A stretch of 47,690 bases of DNA from Prorocentrum cordatum (GCA_963575745.1 CAUYUJ010019627.1:17501-65190); one strand, 5' to 3'; counted from the first letter of the stretch, positions 1-9,628 are shown. The notes: generated by a model not told the origin, from the sequence alone. Program-made: numbers and translations.

Positions 1-660
1 GCAACCGTATTATCCACGTGCTGGCCCAAGGTGTCGGACCTGTTTGGCGTATCCAAGAAGGAAATATCACGCACGCGTCCGCGTGGGTATTTCGGCGTTC
101 CATTTGTGCTCTTGCGCTGCTTGGCACGTTCTGGTCATTCCAATACCAATATAGAAATTAGCAACGGGCAGCTGTTTTTTTTCCGCTCGCGGGTGTGCCC
201 CATATGAACAATACCAAACTCACAGTTCCGTTCCCGGGGTATGTCTTCGGCGCGCTTTCGCCAGGCATTAGTCTGCGTCGAACATGGACGCGCGTCCGTA
301 CCTCACTTTTCCAAGGCCGGTGTAGATTGCGCGCTCCCGAATTCGATGGTCTCACGTGCTGTCTCTCTTGGTGTCGCTCTTATGGTTCTTTGTTCGATGG
401 AGCATTGCATCATATATCACAGGAGCAGCATCGCCAAGTTATGTACACATATGACATTACAGGATTATCACAGGCTGCTTGGTACTTTGCGGCCAAGGTA
501 CATAGCTAGTTCCCCTTTAGAGCAGGTGTGACGGATACGCGTACAAACCAGTCAAAACTCTACGAACGTATGCAGCCCTATGTCGCACGTGACGCATGCA
601 AGAATCGTTGTAAAAATGCGTGTATGCACTACCCCACGCGGGACACGTTCACGCACGCAC
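1..660. other. No recognised gene or repeat
   Basis: Moderate-GC DNA with only short overlapping ORFs of no recognisable family. I see no repeat shared with the rest of the window. Confidence 0.4.
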
Positions 661-971
661 GTAACGGTTTTACTGACATCTCGTTCTTACAGAGGGGCGT
701 TCCATTCGGCGGCGGGCGGGGGGAGGAAGTGAGAAGGGGCGGGCCTTCTCGGAAGGATCGGAAGTCCCCCGCCCTTCCGATAAGTTGTTTTGAAGTTTTC
801 CGGACAACTTCTCAGAAGGCCCGAGGGTTTTGAGAAGTCCCGCCGCCTTTTGACTAGGCCTTTTCCTTTTCATTTCCCCCCTCGCTCGCCGCCAATTCAC
901 AGCATACAGAAGCAAACAGATTTGCTCTGCTGCGCCGTGGGCTGCGCAAGTTGGCCCGAGTCCAGGCAAAT

Positions 972-1126
972 GTGGCCACACGCGAGCCCCACCCCCTACC
1001 CCCCACGACTTCTGAGGGGCAGGGTGGGGTTCCCGTCGTTCGGGAGCTCTCCGGAGCAGAGTGACCCCCCCCCCCTCCCCCCTCAGAACTCGTGGGGGCC
1101 AGGGGGTCGGGCTCGCGTGTGGCCCC
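972..1126. repeat. Foldback element, 48-bp arms
   Basis: Arms 972-1019 and 1079-1126 are inverted copies differing at about five of 48 positions (GCCACACGCGAGCCC at the outer end, TTCTGAGGGG at the inner end). The 59-bp loop contains a run of C. No flanking target duplication is evident. Confidence 0.7.
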
Positions 1127-1268
1127 CTACCTGGGCCAAGGCACGCCGCGTGTCCTCGCCCGTGGGGCAGCTTGCCGCGCGCGCGCGTTGCGAACCCATG
1201 CCGCGTGCCAGGGCCACGCGCGGCCGCACGCCGCAAGGGAAGCACATGGGGAGAGGGGGCAGTGTTAA

Positions 1269-1420
1269 GTCGGGCCTGTCCTTCTACGGGGGGGAATGCT
1301 CGAACATAGTTGAACATAGTGTGGGGACTATTGTTTGATGATTGTTTGCCCATGTTGGGGCATGCTTCGACTTGTTTTCAGTTTTCCTTCACAGTCCCCC
1401 TGAAGGGGGACAGGCCCGAC
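1269..1420. mobile_element. Short TIR element, GTCGGGCC family, complete copy
   Basis: Begins GTCGGGCCTGTCC and ends GGACAGGCCCGAC, with TTAA before and GTAA after, so TTA may be part of the TIR. Each end contains its own small palindrome (CCTTCTACGGGGGG, CCCCCTGAAGGGGG). The sequence after the left end (GGGGAATGCTCGAAC, then TGGGGACTATTG) is shared with the left ends at 15451, 19561 and 23193. No coding capacity in 152 bp, so it would be a non-autonomous class II-like element. Confidence 0.7.
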
Positions 1421-1929
1421 GTAAGGGTAGCGAGAGGGCGAGGGGGAGCGAGGGGAAGTAGGGCAGATGCAAGGGCCCGCCACAACGCTGTTTAGCTTGG
1501 TTTGGGCCCTTGTCTCGTTTTTCGTTGTCGGTGTTCGTTGTTGTTTTTTGTTCGATGTTCGTCGTTGCTTCAAACGCCCCGTTTCGTCGTTCGGTTTCGT
1601 CTGGCACCGGCTTCGTTCTAAACGTCCGTTTTGAACGTTGGGCCTCGTCTCGTTTTTCGTTGGGAGCGCCACGTCGTTTAAAACATCGCTGAGGTCGGTC
1701 CTTGGGCAATTGGTGCTGCAGGGGGAAAGTGGTGAACTGGAGGGAAGGAGAAGGCGATCGCCTGTGAGGGGCGGGTGAGGCAGGCAGACGGTAGCAGTGT
1801 CTCGGAAGGTCGGCACAGCCCTCCGCGCTCCTTGCCCGAGAGAGCGCCCGGCTGGGGCAGGTTGCGCTCCATCGCATGAAGAGCTTCGCCAGGGCCATGA
1901 AGAGGGTGCCCTCCCCCCAATACTTAGGA

Positions 1930-2133
1930 TGCAGCTCCCGGTAGGTCAAATTCTGTTGTTGCACTGGTCCGAAGTCCGGCGTAATCCCGTTCAATCCCGC
2001 TTCATCCCGCTTAGTCCCGCTTAATCTGGCTGAATCCCGCTTAATCCGAGGCCCACTCTGGTGTAATAGCTCCCAAACGGAGCTTAATCCTCTTCAATCT
2101 TTCCGACGAAAACCTCCCAGTAGTTGCCTCCTA
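1930..2133 (+). repeat. Dispersed repeat with AATCCCGCTT decamers, copy 1
   Basis: Runs from CAGCTCCCGG to GTTGCCTCCTAA and contains a cluster of TTAATCCCGCTT-like units (1980-2045) before CCGAGGCCCACTC. The second copy is at 16079-16252. Confidence 0.6.
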
Positions 2134-2256
2134 AAAGACTCTGGCGGATGCGTCTCCGTGTCTCTTGCCTCCCACGGATGCAGATGGTGCCTCGCCCTGT
2201 ATGTTGTGTGTTGCAGGGCACTCGCCTTCTCAGGACGTGTCACACGGCGAAGATGA

Positions 2257-2424
2257 TCACCACCCACCAAACCACCCCAACCCAACCCGAAGGCTCAAAT
2301 TTACCGTCGATTTCCAGTGGGGGGGGGGTCGGGGAACATCGAAAAAACACGCGTGGAACCCTTACCCCCCCCCAACCCGAAATTCGGGTCTTCGGGTTGG
2401 GTTGGGGTGGTCTGGTAGGTAGTC
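2257..2424. mobile_element. TIR element (TCACCACCCACC family), copy 1
   Basis: 168-bp element starting TCACCACCCACCAAACCACC and ending in GGTGGTCTGGTAGGTAGTC; the arms share CCCCAACCCAACCCGAAG. A perfect 6-bp target duplication, AGATGA, flanks it (2251-2256 and 2425-2430). It is non-coding and MITE-like. Copies 2-4 are at 2561, 18516 and 25184. Confidence 0.85.
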
Positions 2425-2560
2425 AGATGACAAACGCCATAAGCATAACCATTTGGCGCGCCGCGCGGATCTCTTGCATCTGCGCTGGGGGCCCCCCGTC
2501 GGCGCTTCCGGCGCCGCCTCCTTGGCGCGCTCCGCGCGCCAGGGAGGCGAGCCCAGCGCG

Positions 2561-2727
2561 TCACCACCCACCAAACCACCCCAACCCAACCCGAAGGCCC
2601 AAATTTATCCTCGATTTCCAGTGGGGGGGGGGTCTTGGAACATCGAGAAAACACATATGGAACCCGTACCCCCCCCAACCCGAAATTCGGGTCTTCGGGT
2701 TGGGTTGGGGTGGTCTGGTAGGTAGTC
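2561..2727. mobile_element. TIR element (TCACCACCCACC family), copy 2
   Basis: 167 bp in the same orientation as copy 1, which lies only 136 bp upstream. A perfect 6-bp target duplication, AGCGCG, flanks it (2555-2560 and 2728-2733). A different duplicated hexamer from copy 1 shows independent insertion rather than tandem duplication. Confidence 0.85.
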
Positions 2728-2827
2728 AGCGCGGATCCAAGAAATCTGCGCGGAGCGCCAAAAAAGGTTATGTGCCTGCCGATGTTCGTCTACCACACTG
2801 GGCGGGCGCTCGAAAACAGTCAGGAGG

Positions 2828-2988
2828 GAAAGAAACACACAGACACAATCAATCGACGATTCCCCGGAACATATGGGAAAATATGGGAAGCGGGGGGAAG
2901 ATAGAAACCCAGAAAATATGGGAAAATATGGGGGGTATTTATATTTGTGTGTATTTATTTGTGTGTCCTGGGGCCCCTTCAAACAGGC
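2828..2988 (+). repeat. Dispersed repeat of about 155 bp (CACACAGACACA family), copy 1
   Basis: Starts near AAACACACAGACACAATC, has CATATGGGAAAATATGGG in the middle and ends TGTGTGTCCTGGGGCCCCTT. Other copies: 25835-25985, a diverged one with a (TG)n expansion at 11280-11636, and a reverse copy at 21389-21556. Confidence 0.75.
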
Positions 2989-3327
2989 CTCGCCGTCAGG
3001 GGATCGAGAGAAGTGGACTTCTTTTTGCTTCGGGGCAGGGTGGCGGCAGGCCGGCAGAGGCCAGCACATCGGCAGAGCGGGGGCGTTCCCGTGAAGCCGA
3101 AGCTTGCGGACATCCGGGGGAGGACGGGGGAAGCCACGCGAGCTCCGCCAAGCGGCTCGTCTTTGGGATTCGCTGTGCTGGAGGTGTGCATGCAGCAGAT
3201 CCCGTTGCTTTTCTCGCTCAATCTTTCGCAGGGCTTCACGTCTTCCTGTTACTTTTCTCGCTCAATCTTTCGCAGGGCTTCACGTCTTTCCATGCCGCCC
3301 CTCGCACCAGATGCCCAGGTCTACATG

Positions 3328-3504
3328 CAGTCGGGGCCCCGAAGAAGGAACCCTTTTTGGTTGGGGAGGGGCTCCGCGTTCCTTACGTGTTTCACAGCTT
3401 GCCTCAGGTTTTCCTTATGTTTTCGATCGGTCATCGAAGTTTAACTTATGGGAAAAAGGGGCTTTGTTCCTTATTTAGAGTTCCTTAGGTCAACGCCCCA
3501 ACTG
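3328..3504. mobile_element. TIR element (CAGTCGGGGC family), copy 1
   Basis: 177 bp beginning CAGTCGGGGC and ending GCCCCAACTG, flanked by a perfect 6-bp duplication TACATG (3322-3327 and 3505-3510). Subterminal GAAGGAACC-like motifs occur near both ends. Non-coding. Confidence 0.8.
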
Positions 3505-3510
3505 TACATG

Positions 3511-4740
3511 CGGGCATCTGCAGACCAGTAGGATACGCATTCCAGATCATCGATGTGGCTCCCCTCAAGGAGGGGGGTGGAAGCATGGCCAAGTGGTGAC
3601 GTGCTAGGCGGACGTGCAACAATACCGAAGATGACAGACTCGGCCACCAAGCAAGACTTCACAGCAGCAGCGTTGGCACAGGGCATCTCTGCAGATCAAG
3701 GGCGAGTTCTCGTCGAGGCAGGGGGCGATTGGAGAGCTGATGCCTGCAATAAGTAAGTTCCAAGGGGCAGTGAGTCTTCAACAGTCTTGTTGCGAAACGA
3801 GTGCTCACATGGAACGACCGTATATGAGTTGTAAATATTGGGGGGATGTCTTTCCTGGCCGGAGGCGCGCGTCTGGGCTTCTTGGAGTTGCCAGGTTTCG
3901 TTGTGTGCGTCCAATGCGAGGCCAGCGACCCCAAAGGCCTCCAGAAAACGATTGGCTGAGGGCACAGTGCGGTCCGATATATGCCCTTTCAGAAGTAGTG
4001 AGCAGGCCCTTCAGACAGATGTTCGGCGCAGGTGTGCAGAACAGGCAGTACTCTCCCGTTGGCAGGGCTCGCTGCTGGGGTTATACTGCAGCATCTCCAC
4101 CAGCACCCAGTCGCTTCGGCCTGCCGCATCGGATGTCTCACTGCGTGCGTGGATCCAACTCGGCGGGTAGGTAGTGGGGTTCGACGCAACATGGGGGTCT
4201 CAGCCAGAGCACCGGATCGGGCAGGATCCTGCAAAGCCAGATCTTGGCTGAGCAGGGTCAGGGAGCCGCTTGGGGCCCTGGAGGTGACCTTGCAGATTGT
4301 CCGAGTTGGGCTTGGGAAGCCGTCCCAACAAAAATGGCGCGCAGTGTTTTTTAGATTTGGTTCAGCGGAGTTTGCGCTAAGCTGGGCTAGCCCATGCCCG
4401 ACCAATGCGCAGCTTGCGCGCAAGTTTTTGCCCCCAACCGCTCGTTCTGAACCGATGTCTTGTGTCGTCCTCGCGGGTGCCCAGGGCACCTTCGAGGGAA
4501 CGGACGGGGACAACAAAAAAAACAGAGGAGGACCGGAAGGTGGAGGAGAAGCGACAGAGCGAGGAGGAGGTGACTGGTGAGGAGTTTTGTTCTGGGGAGG
4601 ATTCGGGAAGGGCGCCCCGAGCGTGGTCCAGGTTCCCGACCTGCTCTACCTGCAGCGGCACCTGCCGACACTGGACCGGGGGAGGGTACGTGCGGCCCCG
4701 CTGCCCGGGTGTCGACTACACGTGAGAGTGACCCTTCGCC
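3511..4740. other. No recognised gene
   Basis: Lower-complexity-free DNA with short overlapping ORFs on both strands, none resembling a known family. Dinoflagellate exons could be hidden here, but nothing in the sequence singles one out. Confidence 0.35.
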
Positions 4741-4799
4741 GGAGTGACCCTTGATGCGGGCCCATTTGGGTCCCCCGATCGCCGAACGCGATGCGATAG

Positions 4800-4900
4800 T
4801 AGCGTCTCGCGCGCTTGTGGTTGGTCCCCCGCGGCCCAGCCAAAGTCCGCGCACCAAAGGTCACTCTTACCCAGGGCCACTCCTGCGTGTCGCCGAGGGT
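4800..4900 (+). repeat. Dispersed repeat with GCGCACCAAAGGTC, copy 1
   Basis: Shares CTCGCGCGCTTGTG, CGCGCACCAAAGGTC and CTCCTGCGTGTCGCCG with 9138-9232. Neighbouring 4900-5060 is GC-rich with GGCCTCCGGAGC-like pieces and no gene. Confidence 0.5.
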
Positions 4901-5129
4901 GTTGCCCACGCGTGCCCCTGGCCCAAGGCACCCCCAGGATTCTCGAGGAGGCCCCGGCGGCCTCCGGAGCACCCCCCCACGAGGCCTGGAGCCCCCCCAG
5001 GGGCTCCAAAATGGAGCGCAGAACTGGGGGCACCTTGGGCCCGGGGCACTTCTGGCAACATCCGAGCTGTGGCGGCTGACGAGGCAGTAATGGTGGATAG
5101 TGCGTGCGTGTGCAGATCATGGCTCAGAG

Positions 5130-5288
5130 CGTGAATTACCTACCCCGCTTTCGCTTCCAGGCAAAACCAAGTCATACCACGCGCCTCCTCGTCAAGCGGC
5201 CTGACCAGTACAGGCCGTAGTTTGGCATCGTTTGGTATCTCTTGGAAGCGAGGGTGGTCAAAAGCGAGGTAGGTTTGCTTTCCCCCTA
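5130..5288 (-). repeat. 160-bp repeat with a conserved minus-strand reading frame, copy 1
   Basis: About 95% identical to 17092-17249. On the minus strand it reads GGKQTYLAFDHPRF, then EIPNDAKLRPVLVRP, then LDEEARGMTWFCLEAKAG, then a TAG stop. The protein family is not recognised. It may be a duplicated exon, a retroelement fragment or chance openness. Confidence 0.5.
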
Positions 5289-5404
5289 ATGTCGCGCAGC
5301 ACGGCGCGCACGGTGCTGGGGCAGCATACAAAGGCGTCACGCTCTGCGGCAGATCCTGTCGTTCATGGCGCAGCTGGTGCGACGGCTTCGTCCTCTCGAG
5401 CGTT

Positions 5405-5460
5405 ATGCCTCATCCCCCTCACTCGAGAGAATTAGAGAGAGAGAGAGGGAGGAGGGGGGA
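5405..5460. repeat. GA-rich microsatellite
   Basis: Imperfect (GA)n followed by GGAGGGGGGAGG; it precedes a C-rich stretch to about 5580 without recognised coding. Confidence 0.6.
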
Positions 5461-5954
5461 GGCATTTTCCAATTTGGAGCACGGCTCCCCTACCCCCCCT
5501 GCCCCCTTCTTGACGCCACCCCCTCTCACGCACGGGGCGGGGACAGCCTACTTCATCCCCCACCCTCACCCCACGCTCACGTTCCCGTGGTGGCGTCCGC
5601 AGGCCATTTCTGCAGCCATGCGCACCTCGCATGCTGTGGTGCTCGCGCGCTACTATAGTGCCCGTGTGCATGTACAGTGACGATGTTTGGCACACCGCGG
5701 TGCTCGGAGGGATATGGCGACGCTCGCTTGCTCACTGCCTGCGCTCGCAGGCATTGCGGCGATCGCATGGTATCGTGGCGGTGGCAGGGACAGCAAAGTA
5801 TAGCGGTCGCAGAAAGCACACCACATTGCAGTGTTCGCGGTCGCGCCGCGGTGTTCGCAGGCCCTTTCTGTGCCCACGGAGGACAACAAAATGAGGACGA
5901 GGACGTGGAGGAAGGAGGCCGCAGGGAGCTTATCACCAGCCGGTGTTGACACTC

Positions 5955-5976
5955 TCGGCCTCCATGTTGGCTCAAG
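5955..5976 (+). other. Dinoflagellate spliced-leader relic upstream of ferredoxin
   Basis: Positions 5962-5976 read CCATGTTGGCTCAAG. This differs at one base from the last 15 nt of the dinoflagellate spliced leader, CCATTTTGGCTCAAG. Over the full 22-nt leader about 17 positions agree. It lies 59 nt upstream of the preferred ferredoxin ATG, which is a plausible 5' UTR length. In dinoflagellates such relics are known marks of genes that were trans-spliced, reverse transcribed and re-integrated. The 15-nt core corresponds to what remains when the leader's own AG at positions 6-7 is reused as acceptor. A chance match of this quality at this position is unlikely. Confidence 0.75.
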
Positions 5977-6035
5977 CTTTCTCGGACAGCCATATCTTCG
6001 CCCCAGCTGCTCTCCTGGCATCCACCAAGGGGACG

Positions 6036-6554
6036 ATGGCCCTCCGCTCCAGCGTGCTCCCGACGGCCGTCGTGGCTGCCGTGTGCCTCCTGGCGCTGCG
6101 CGGCCTGCTCGCCCCCAGCCCGAGCCAGGCCTTCGCTGCGCCCGAGGCCGGCCTTACGCAGTCGGTGCACCGCCAGTGCAGGCCCGTGGCGGGCGGCGAC
6201 CGCGCCCCTGCCTACGGCGCTGCCCCGGCCGTCCTGAGCACCGTCCCGGCGCGCCCGGGCGTCGCTGCGCACTTCAAGGTGACGTTGGAGACGCCGGACG
6301 GCACCCAGGAGTTCGAGTGCCCGGAGGACGTGTACATCCTGGACCAGGCCGAGGAGGAGGGCCTCGAGTTGCCCTACTCCTGCCGCGCGGGCTCGTGCTC
6401 GAGCTGCGCGGGCAAGGTGCTGTCTGGCGAGATTGACCAGTCGGACCAGGCCTTCCTGGACGAGGACCAGACGGGGGAGGGCTTCTGCCTCACGTGCGTG
6501 ACGTACGCGACCTCGGACGTGACCATCAAGACCCACTGCGAGGACGACCTGTAA
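6036..6554 (+). CDS. petF: Plastid-targeted plant-type [2Fe-2S] ferredoxin, intronless
   Basis: Small soluble electron carrier that takes electrons from photosystem I and passes them to ferredoxin-NADP reductase and other plastid enzymes. The 172-residue product has a hydrophobic segment at about residues 9-25 and a transit-like stretch containing FAAP (33-36), as in dinoflagellate bipartite plastid presequences (signal peptide, then F-x-x-P). The ferredoxin fold starts near residue 79. Cluster ligands are C116, C121, C124 (CRAGSCSSC) and C154 (LTCVTY), and the tail ends in the acidic EDDL typical of the family. The start at 6036 is chosen because it puts the hydrophobic segment at the N terminus and has A at -3 and G at +4; an in-frame ATG at 5964 would add 24 residues. 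No intron is seen. The gene stands alone between degenerate tandem repeats and is preceded by a spliced-leader relic. Family assignment is firm; plastid targeting is inferred from the presequence. Confidence 0.95.
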   Translation: MALRSSVLPTAVVAAVCLLALRGLLAPSPSQAFAAPEAGLTQSVHRQCRPVAGGDRAPAYGAAPAVLSTVPARPGVAAHFKVTLETPDGTQEFECPEDVYILDQAEEEGLELPYSCRAGSCSSCAGKVLSGEIDQSDQAFLDEDQTGEGFCLTCVTYATSDVTIKTHCEDDL

Positions 6555-6735
6555 GATACCGAGCACGCGGCCAGAGCACACCAGTGACAATGGTGCCGTT
6601 TTGCTCATCTGCCTCAGTCGATCCCCGTAACTTCAGCCCGAGCTCGGGCTAGCCTCATTGTTTGCAGGATTTTCTGACACTTGGGATGCGCTCAAGGACG
6701 CGGATGGCCCAAGTTTGCGTTTATAGCTGCGGAGT
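6555..6735 (+). other. Probable ferredoxin 3' UTR
   Basis: Unique-looking sequence between the ferredoxin stop and the next repeat-rich stretch. It contains a short GC palindrome (CCCGAGCTCGGG, near 6637). No polyadenylation signal is identifiable, as is normal for dinoflagellates. Its limits are a guess. Confidence 0.3.
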
Positions 6736-6945
6736 GGCATGGTGGTCACCGCCGGTGTTTGCCTGATCACGGGGGAAAAAAATCATGCTGCAGTGGACAT
6801 TCTAGCGGCGTGTGATGTACACAGGCATGTGGCCCTCACAGGCACGTCGCATCGTGCACAGGGCCCCGTGGTCCTAGGAATATATTGGCGCTCGCAGGCA
6901 ACATCTTGCTGCTGGCATTCCCAGGCTCACTGTTGCATGCGTTTT

Positions 6946-7094
6946 TGATGGGCCAATTTTCCACTACCATAATTTTTCACTTCCACTTTCCACTCCTCCT
7001 CCGCCTCCTACTCCTCCTCTTTGAGTACGTTCACTCCTCCTCCTCCTCCTCCCTCTCATACCTATGGTAGTGGTGGTGGAAAATCGGCCCATCA
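6946..7094. mobile_element. Foldback element with CTC core (TGATGGGC family), copy A
   Basis: Begins TGATGGGCCAATTTTCCAC and ends GTGGAAAATCGGCCCATCA. The interior is CTCCTCCTC-rich. Flanking pentamers GTTTT and GTTCG match only partly. It lies 0.4 kb downstream of the ferredoxin gene. Confidence 0.7.
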
Positions 7095-7499
7095 GTTCGC
7101 TGCTGTTGCCCGCAGTCGCACTGCGGTGTTCGCAGGCACGCTGTGGTTGCTCGCAGGCCGATGTGGCGCTCCCGGGCAGTTCTTGCAGCCCATCTGGATG
7201 GGGGAGGTGGCCGTGTCTGGCAGACTGCTGTGCGCACGCGTCTCAACGTTCTTGCCCGCGGGCGCGCGGATGGGGCTCGCGGGCACGCCTCCGTTCCTCG
7301 CAGGCAGGTTGCGGACGTCGCCGCCGTCGCACGTGCACTTCCAGGGCCCCATTCAGGATCCAGGAACACCGAGAGGTCGAAGGGCGACTCGGCGAACGTA
7401 GCGAGAAGTATGTGACGCCCAGGGATCGGTCCCTGCGTGTTGGCCCACAGAGCCTGTGCACGCCTCGCTTGCGGAGCCAGGGTGCACGACAGCGCAGGT

Positions 7500-7665
7500 G
7501 AACATCTGGAGTGCTGCAGCAGCAACATCCGTGTGCACCACTTCGCGTGTGTACACCACTCCGCATACGTACACCAGATGGCCTCTGCGCACAACGATGC
7601 CCATGTACACCACACTGCTTGTATACACCACTGTGCTTGTGTATACCAGAAGCGTGCGCAACGCC
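7500..7665. repeat. Degenerate tandem repeat with GTACACCAC
   Basis: Units of roughly 18-24 bp with GTGTACACCAC or GTATACACCACTGTGCTTG. All three frames stay open, giving Thr/Tyr- or His-rich ORFs that I take as repeat artefacts. Confidence 0.6.
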
Positions 7666-7777
7666 CAGTGCGACACGCCAGTTTCCGCCCAGAAACGTGC
7701 GGAAGGCGGGTGACCATCCGGCAGTGCTGCGGCCAGGTGTTGTTTTTCGACGTCCGCCTGCCGATCCGCATGCAATG

Positions 7778-7949
7778 CAGTCGGGGCCCTGAAGAAGGAA
7801 CCCTTTTGGTTGGGGAGGGGCTCCGCGTTCCTCAAGTGTTTCGCAGCTTGCCTCAGGTTTTCCTTATTCGATAGGAAATCGAAGTTTAACTTCTGGAAAA
7901 AAGGGCCTCGTTCCTTATTTAGGATTTCCTTAGGTCAACGCCCCGACTG
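7778..7949. mobile_element. TIR element (CAGTCGGGGC family), copy 2
   Basis: 172-bp relative of the copy at 3328, with the same ends (CAGTCGGGGC and GCCCCGACTG) and the same interior (GGTTGGGGAGGGGCTCCGCG). No target duplication is visible (GCAATG before, TACCGT after). Confidence 0.75.
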
Positions 7950-8485
7950 TACCGTCTCTTCTGCTGCCTGGACGCGTGGGCCCGTCGGGTGTGCGTGTGT
8001 GCGGTGCAGCGTGGCCTCGGACTCGTTCCGGGTCGGGGCGCATTGTGCCCTGCCCGAGGTGCGCTCGCGCTTTTGCGTTTGACCTCTAGAAAGTCCAGGT
8101 TTCGCTATAGGGACTGGCTCCCCCCCCTAAGCGACAAAAGCCATTCCAAGACTCGCCCAGAGCCCCCAAAACGACAAGAACCATTCCAAGACCCTCCCGG
8201 AACCCGCCGAAGAGCCTCCCGGAACCCTTCTGGAGGGTTTTCGGTGGGTTCCGGGAGGGTTTCGGCCGTTTTGAAAGGAAGCCAGTCCATAGCCAACCCT
8301 GGATTTTCCAATGTCACCTCCCTCCTCGCTCGCACTCCGACTCGCGTCGACGCCGCACCCTCCGCCCCGGTGGCGGGGTTCCCGCTGCGCTGCTGTCTGA
8401 GAACCTGGGCGCCCGTGCGGAATGCCCCCTCCAGCACTGCTGGGGGGGCCCCAGAGCTCTAGGCCTCCTAGACGGGGTCGGAGGA

Positions 8486-8665
8486 TCGCGTCGCATCGCC
8501 GATGCATCGGCGATGCGGCTCGATGCGGAGCCCGATTTCCTTCACGTCGACGTCGCCGATGCATCGCCGACGTCGACGATGCGTCTTCGTTGCATCACCG
8601 ATGCGTCGCCGATGCATCGACGATGCATCGCCGATGTATCGGCGATGTATCGGCGATGCGGCGCG
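8486..8665. repeat. CGATGCATCG palindromic repeat cluster
   Basis: At least ten imperfect copies of CGATGCATCG(C/G), itself a palindrome, packed into 180 bp. Followed by CTCGATCCTCGATCCTCGAT heptamers at 8755-8830. Confidence 0.7.
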
Positions 8666-9137
8666 ATCCTCCCACCCCATCTACTCGGACCCCATCCAGG
8701 AGGCCTCCAAGAGCGCAGCCCACGGCGCGAGGACGCCATGGCGAGCGAGGCCCTCTCGCTCGATTCTCGAGCCTCCGCTCCTCGAGCCTCTGGCCTCGAT
8801 CGATTCTCGATCCTCGATCCTCGATCCGCCTCCGGCACTGTCTTCCTCGGCCACCGCCCGCCTCGCACTGCTCGGGGGGGGTCCCGCGCCGGCGCTTAGC
8901 TGGCGATCGGCCGCCCGCGTGCCACACCGCCGCCGCCGAGCTCTGTTGGGGTCCGATGCGGCCGCCGCTTGCCGAACGGTACCCATACCTCTACCCTTCG
9001 TCCGTTTTTTCTTTTTTGGGCCTCCTCGGGGGCCCTCGTCGCCACCGCTGGATTTGCCTTGAAGTCCTAGTCAGAACGCACCCCGGGAGAGGTCTGGGGC
9101 GTAGCGGTATGGATACCTTTTGGGTTACCCATGGGGG

Positions 9138-9232
9138 TGCCTCGCGCGTTTGTGTTTGGCCCCCCCGTTACGTCCAAACAGCCGCGCACCAAAGGTCTGT
9201 CTTACCCGGGGTCACTCTTGCGTGTTGCCGGC
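9138..9232 (+). repeat. Dispersed repeat with GCGCACCAAAGGTC, copy 2
   Basis: Counterpart of 4800-4900 (CCTCGCGCGTTTGTG, GCCGCGCACCAAAGGTC, ACTCTTGCGTGTTGCCG). It abuts the TIR element starting at 9239. Confidence 0.5.
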
Positions 9233-9238
9233 GCAGAG

Positions 9239-9421
9239 CCCAGACATCCGACGTCGCGATGTTTTCGAGACACGGGCCCCCGACCTTCCCACCCCTTCCC
9301 CGGGACCGGCTGTTCAGCCCGAGTTGTTTTTTGACGGGCCCGAGGCCCGGTGAGGGCCCGGGGAGGCCAACAATTAAAAAAAACCTCCGTCTCGATTTTT
9401 TCAAGACGCCCGATGTCTGGG
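9239..9421 (-). mobile_element. Dispersed TIR element (CCCAGACATC family), copy R1
   Basis: Starts CCCAGACATCCGACG and ends CGCCCGATGTCTGGG, with imperfect terminal inverts. The interior has the family hallmark GGGCCCGAGGCCCGG, then CCTCCGTCTCGATTTTTTC. Opposite orientation to the copies at 9629 and 15840. Confidence 0.65.
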
Positions 9422-9628
9422 AGGGGAGATCCCCCGGGGCACCCCCCCTCCCGAGCCCGCCCGGCGCCCGAGGCCGATCGGCCGCCGAGTGGGCAGCGCG
9501 ACAGCGGGCTCCGCTCCGACCGCGCCGCGGGCTCGACCTCGAGCCCACCTGGCGGCCGGGCGGGCTCCGACGCCGAGCGGGCTGGGGAGGGCGCGCTCTT
9601 CGGGCGGGGCTCGGACGAGGATGAATCT

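Noticed and set aside
670-1353. 227-codon minus-strand frame
   Set aside because: It spans a foldback (972-1126) and part of a TIR element and has no recognisable protein features.
5577-6608. 343-codon minus-strand frame opposite the ferredoxin gene
   Set aside because: It is the antisense shadow of a GC-rich coding sequence; the plus-strand ferredoxin explains the lack of stops.
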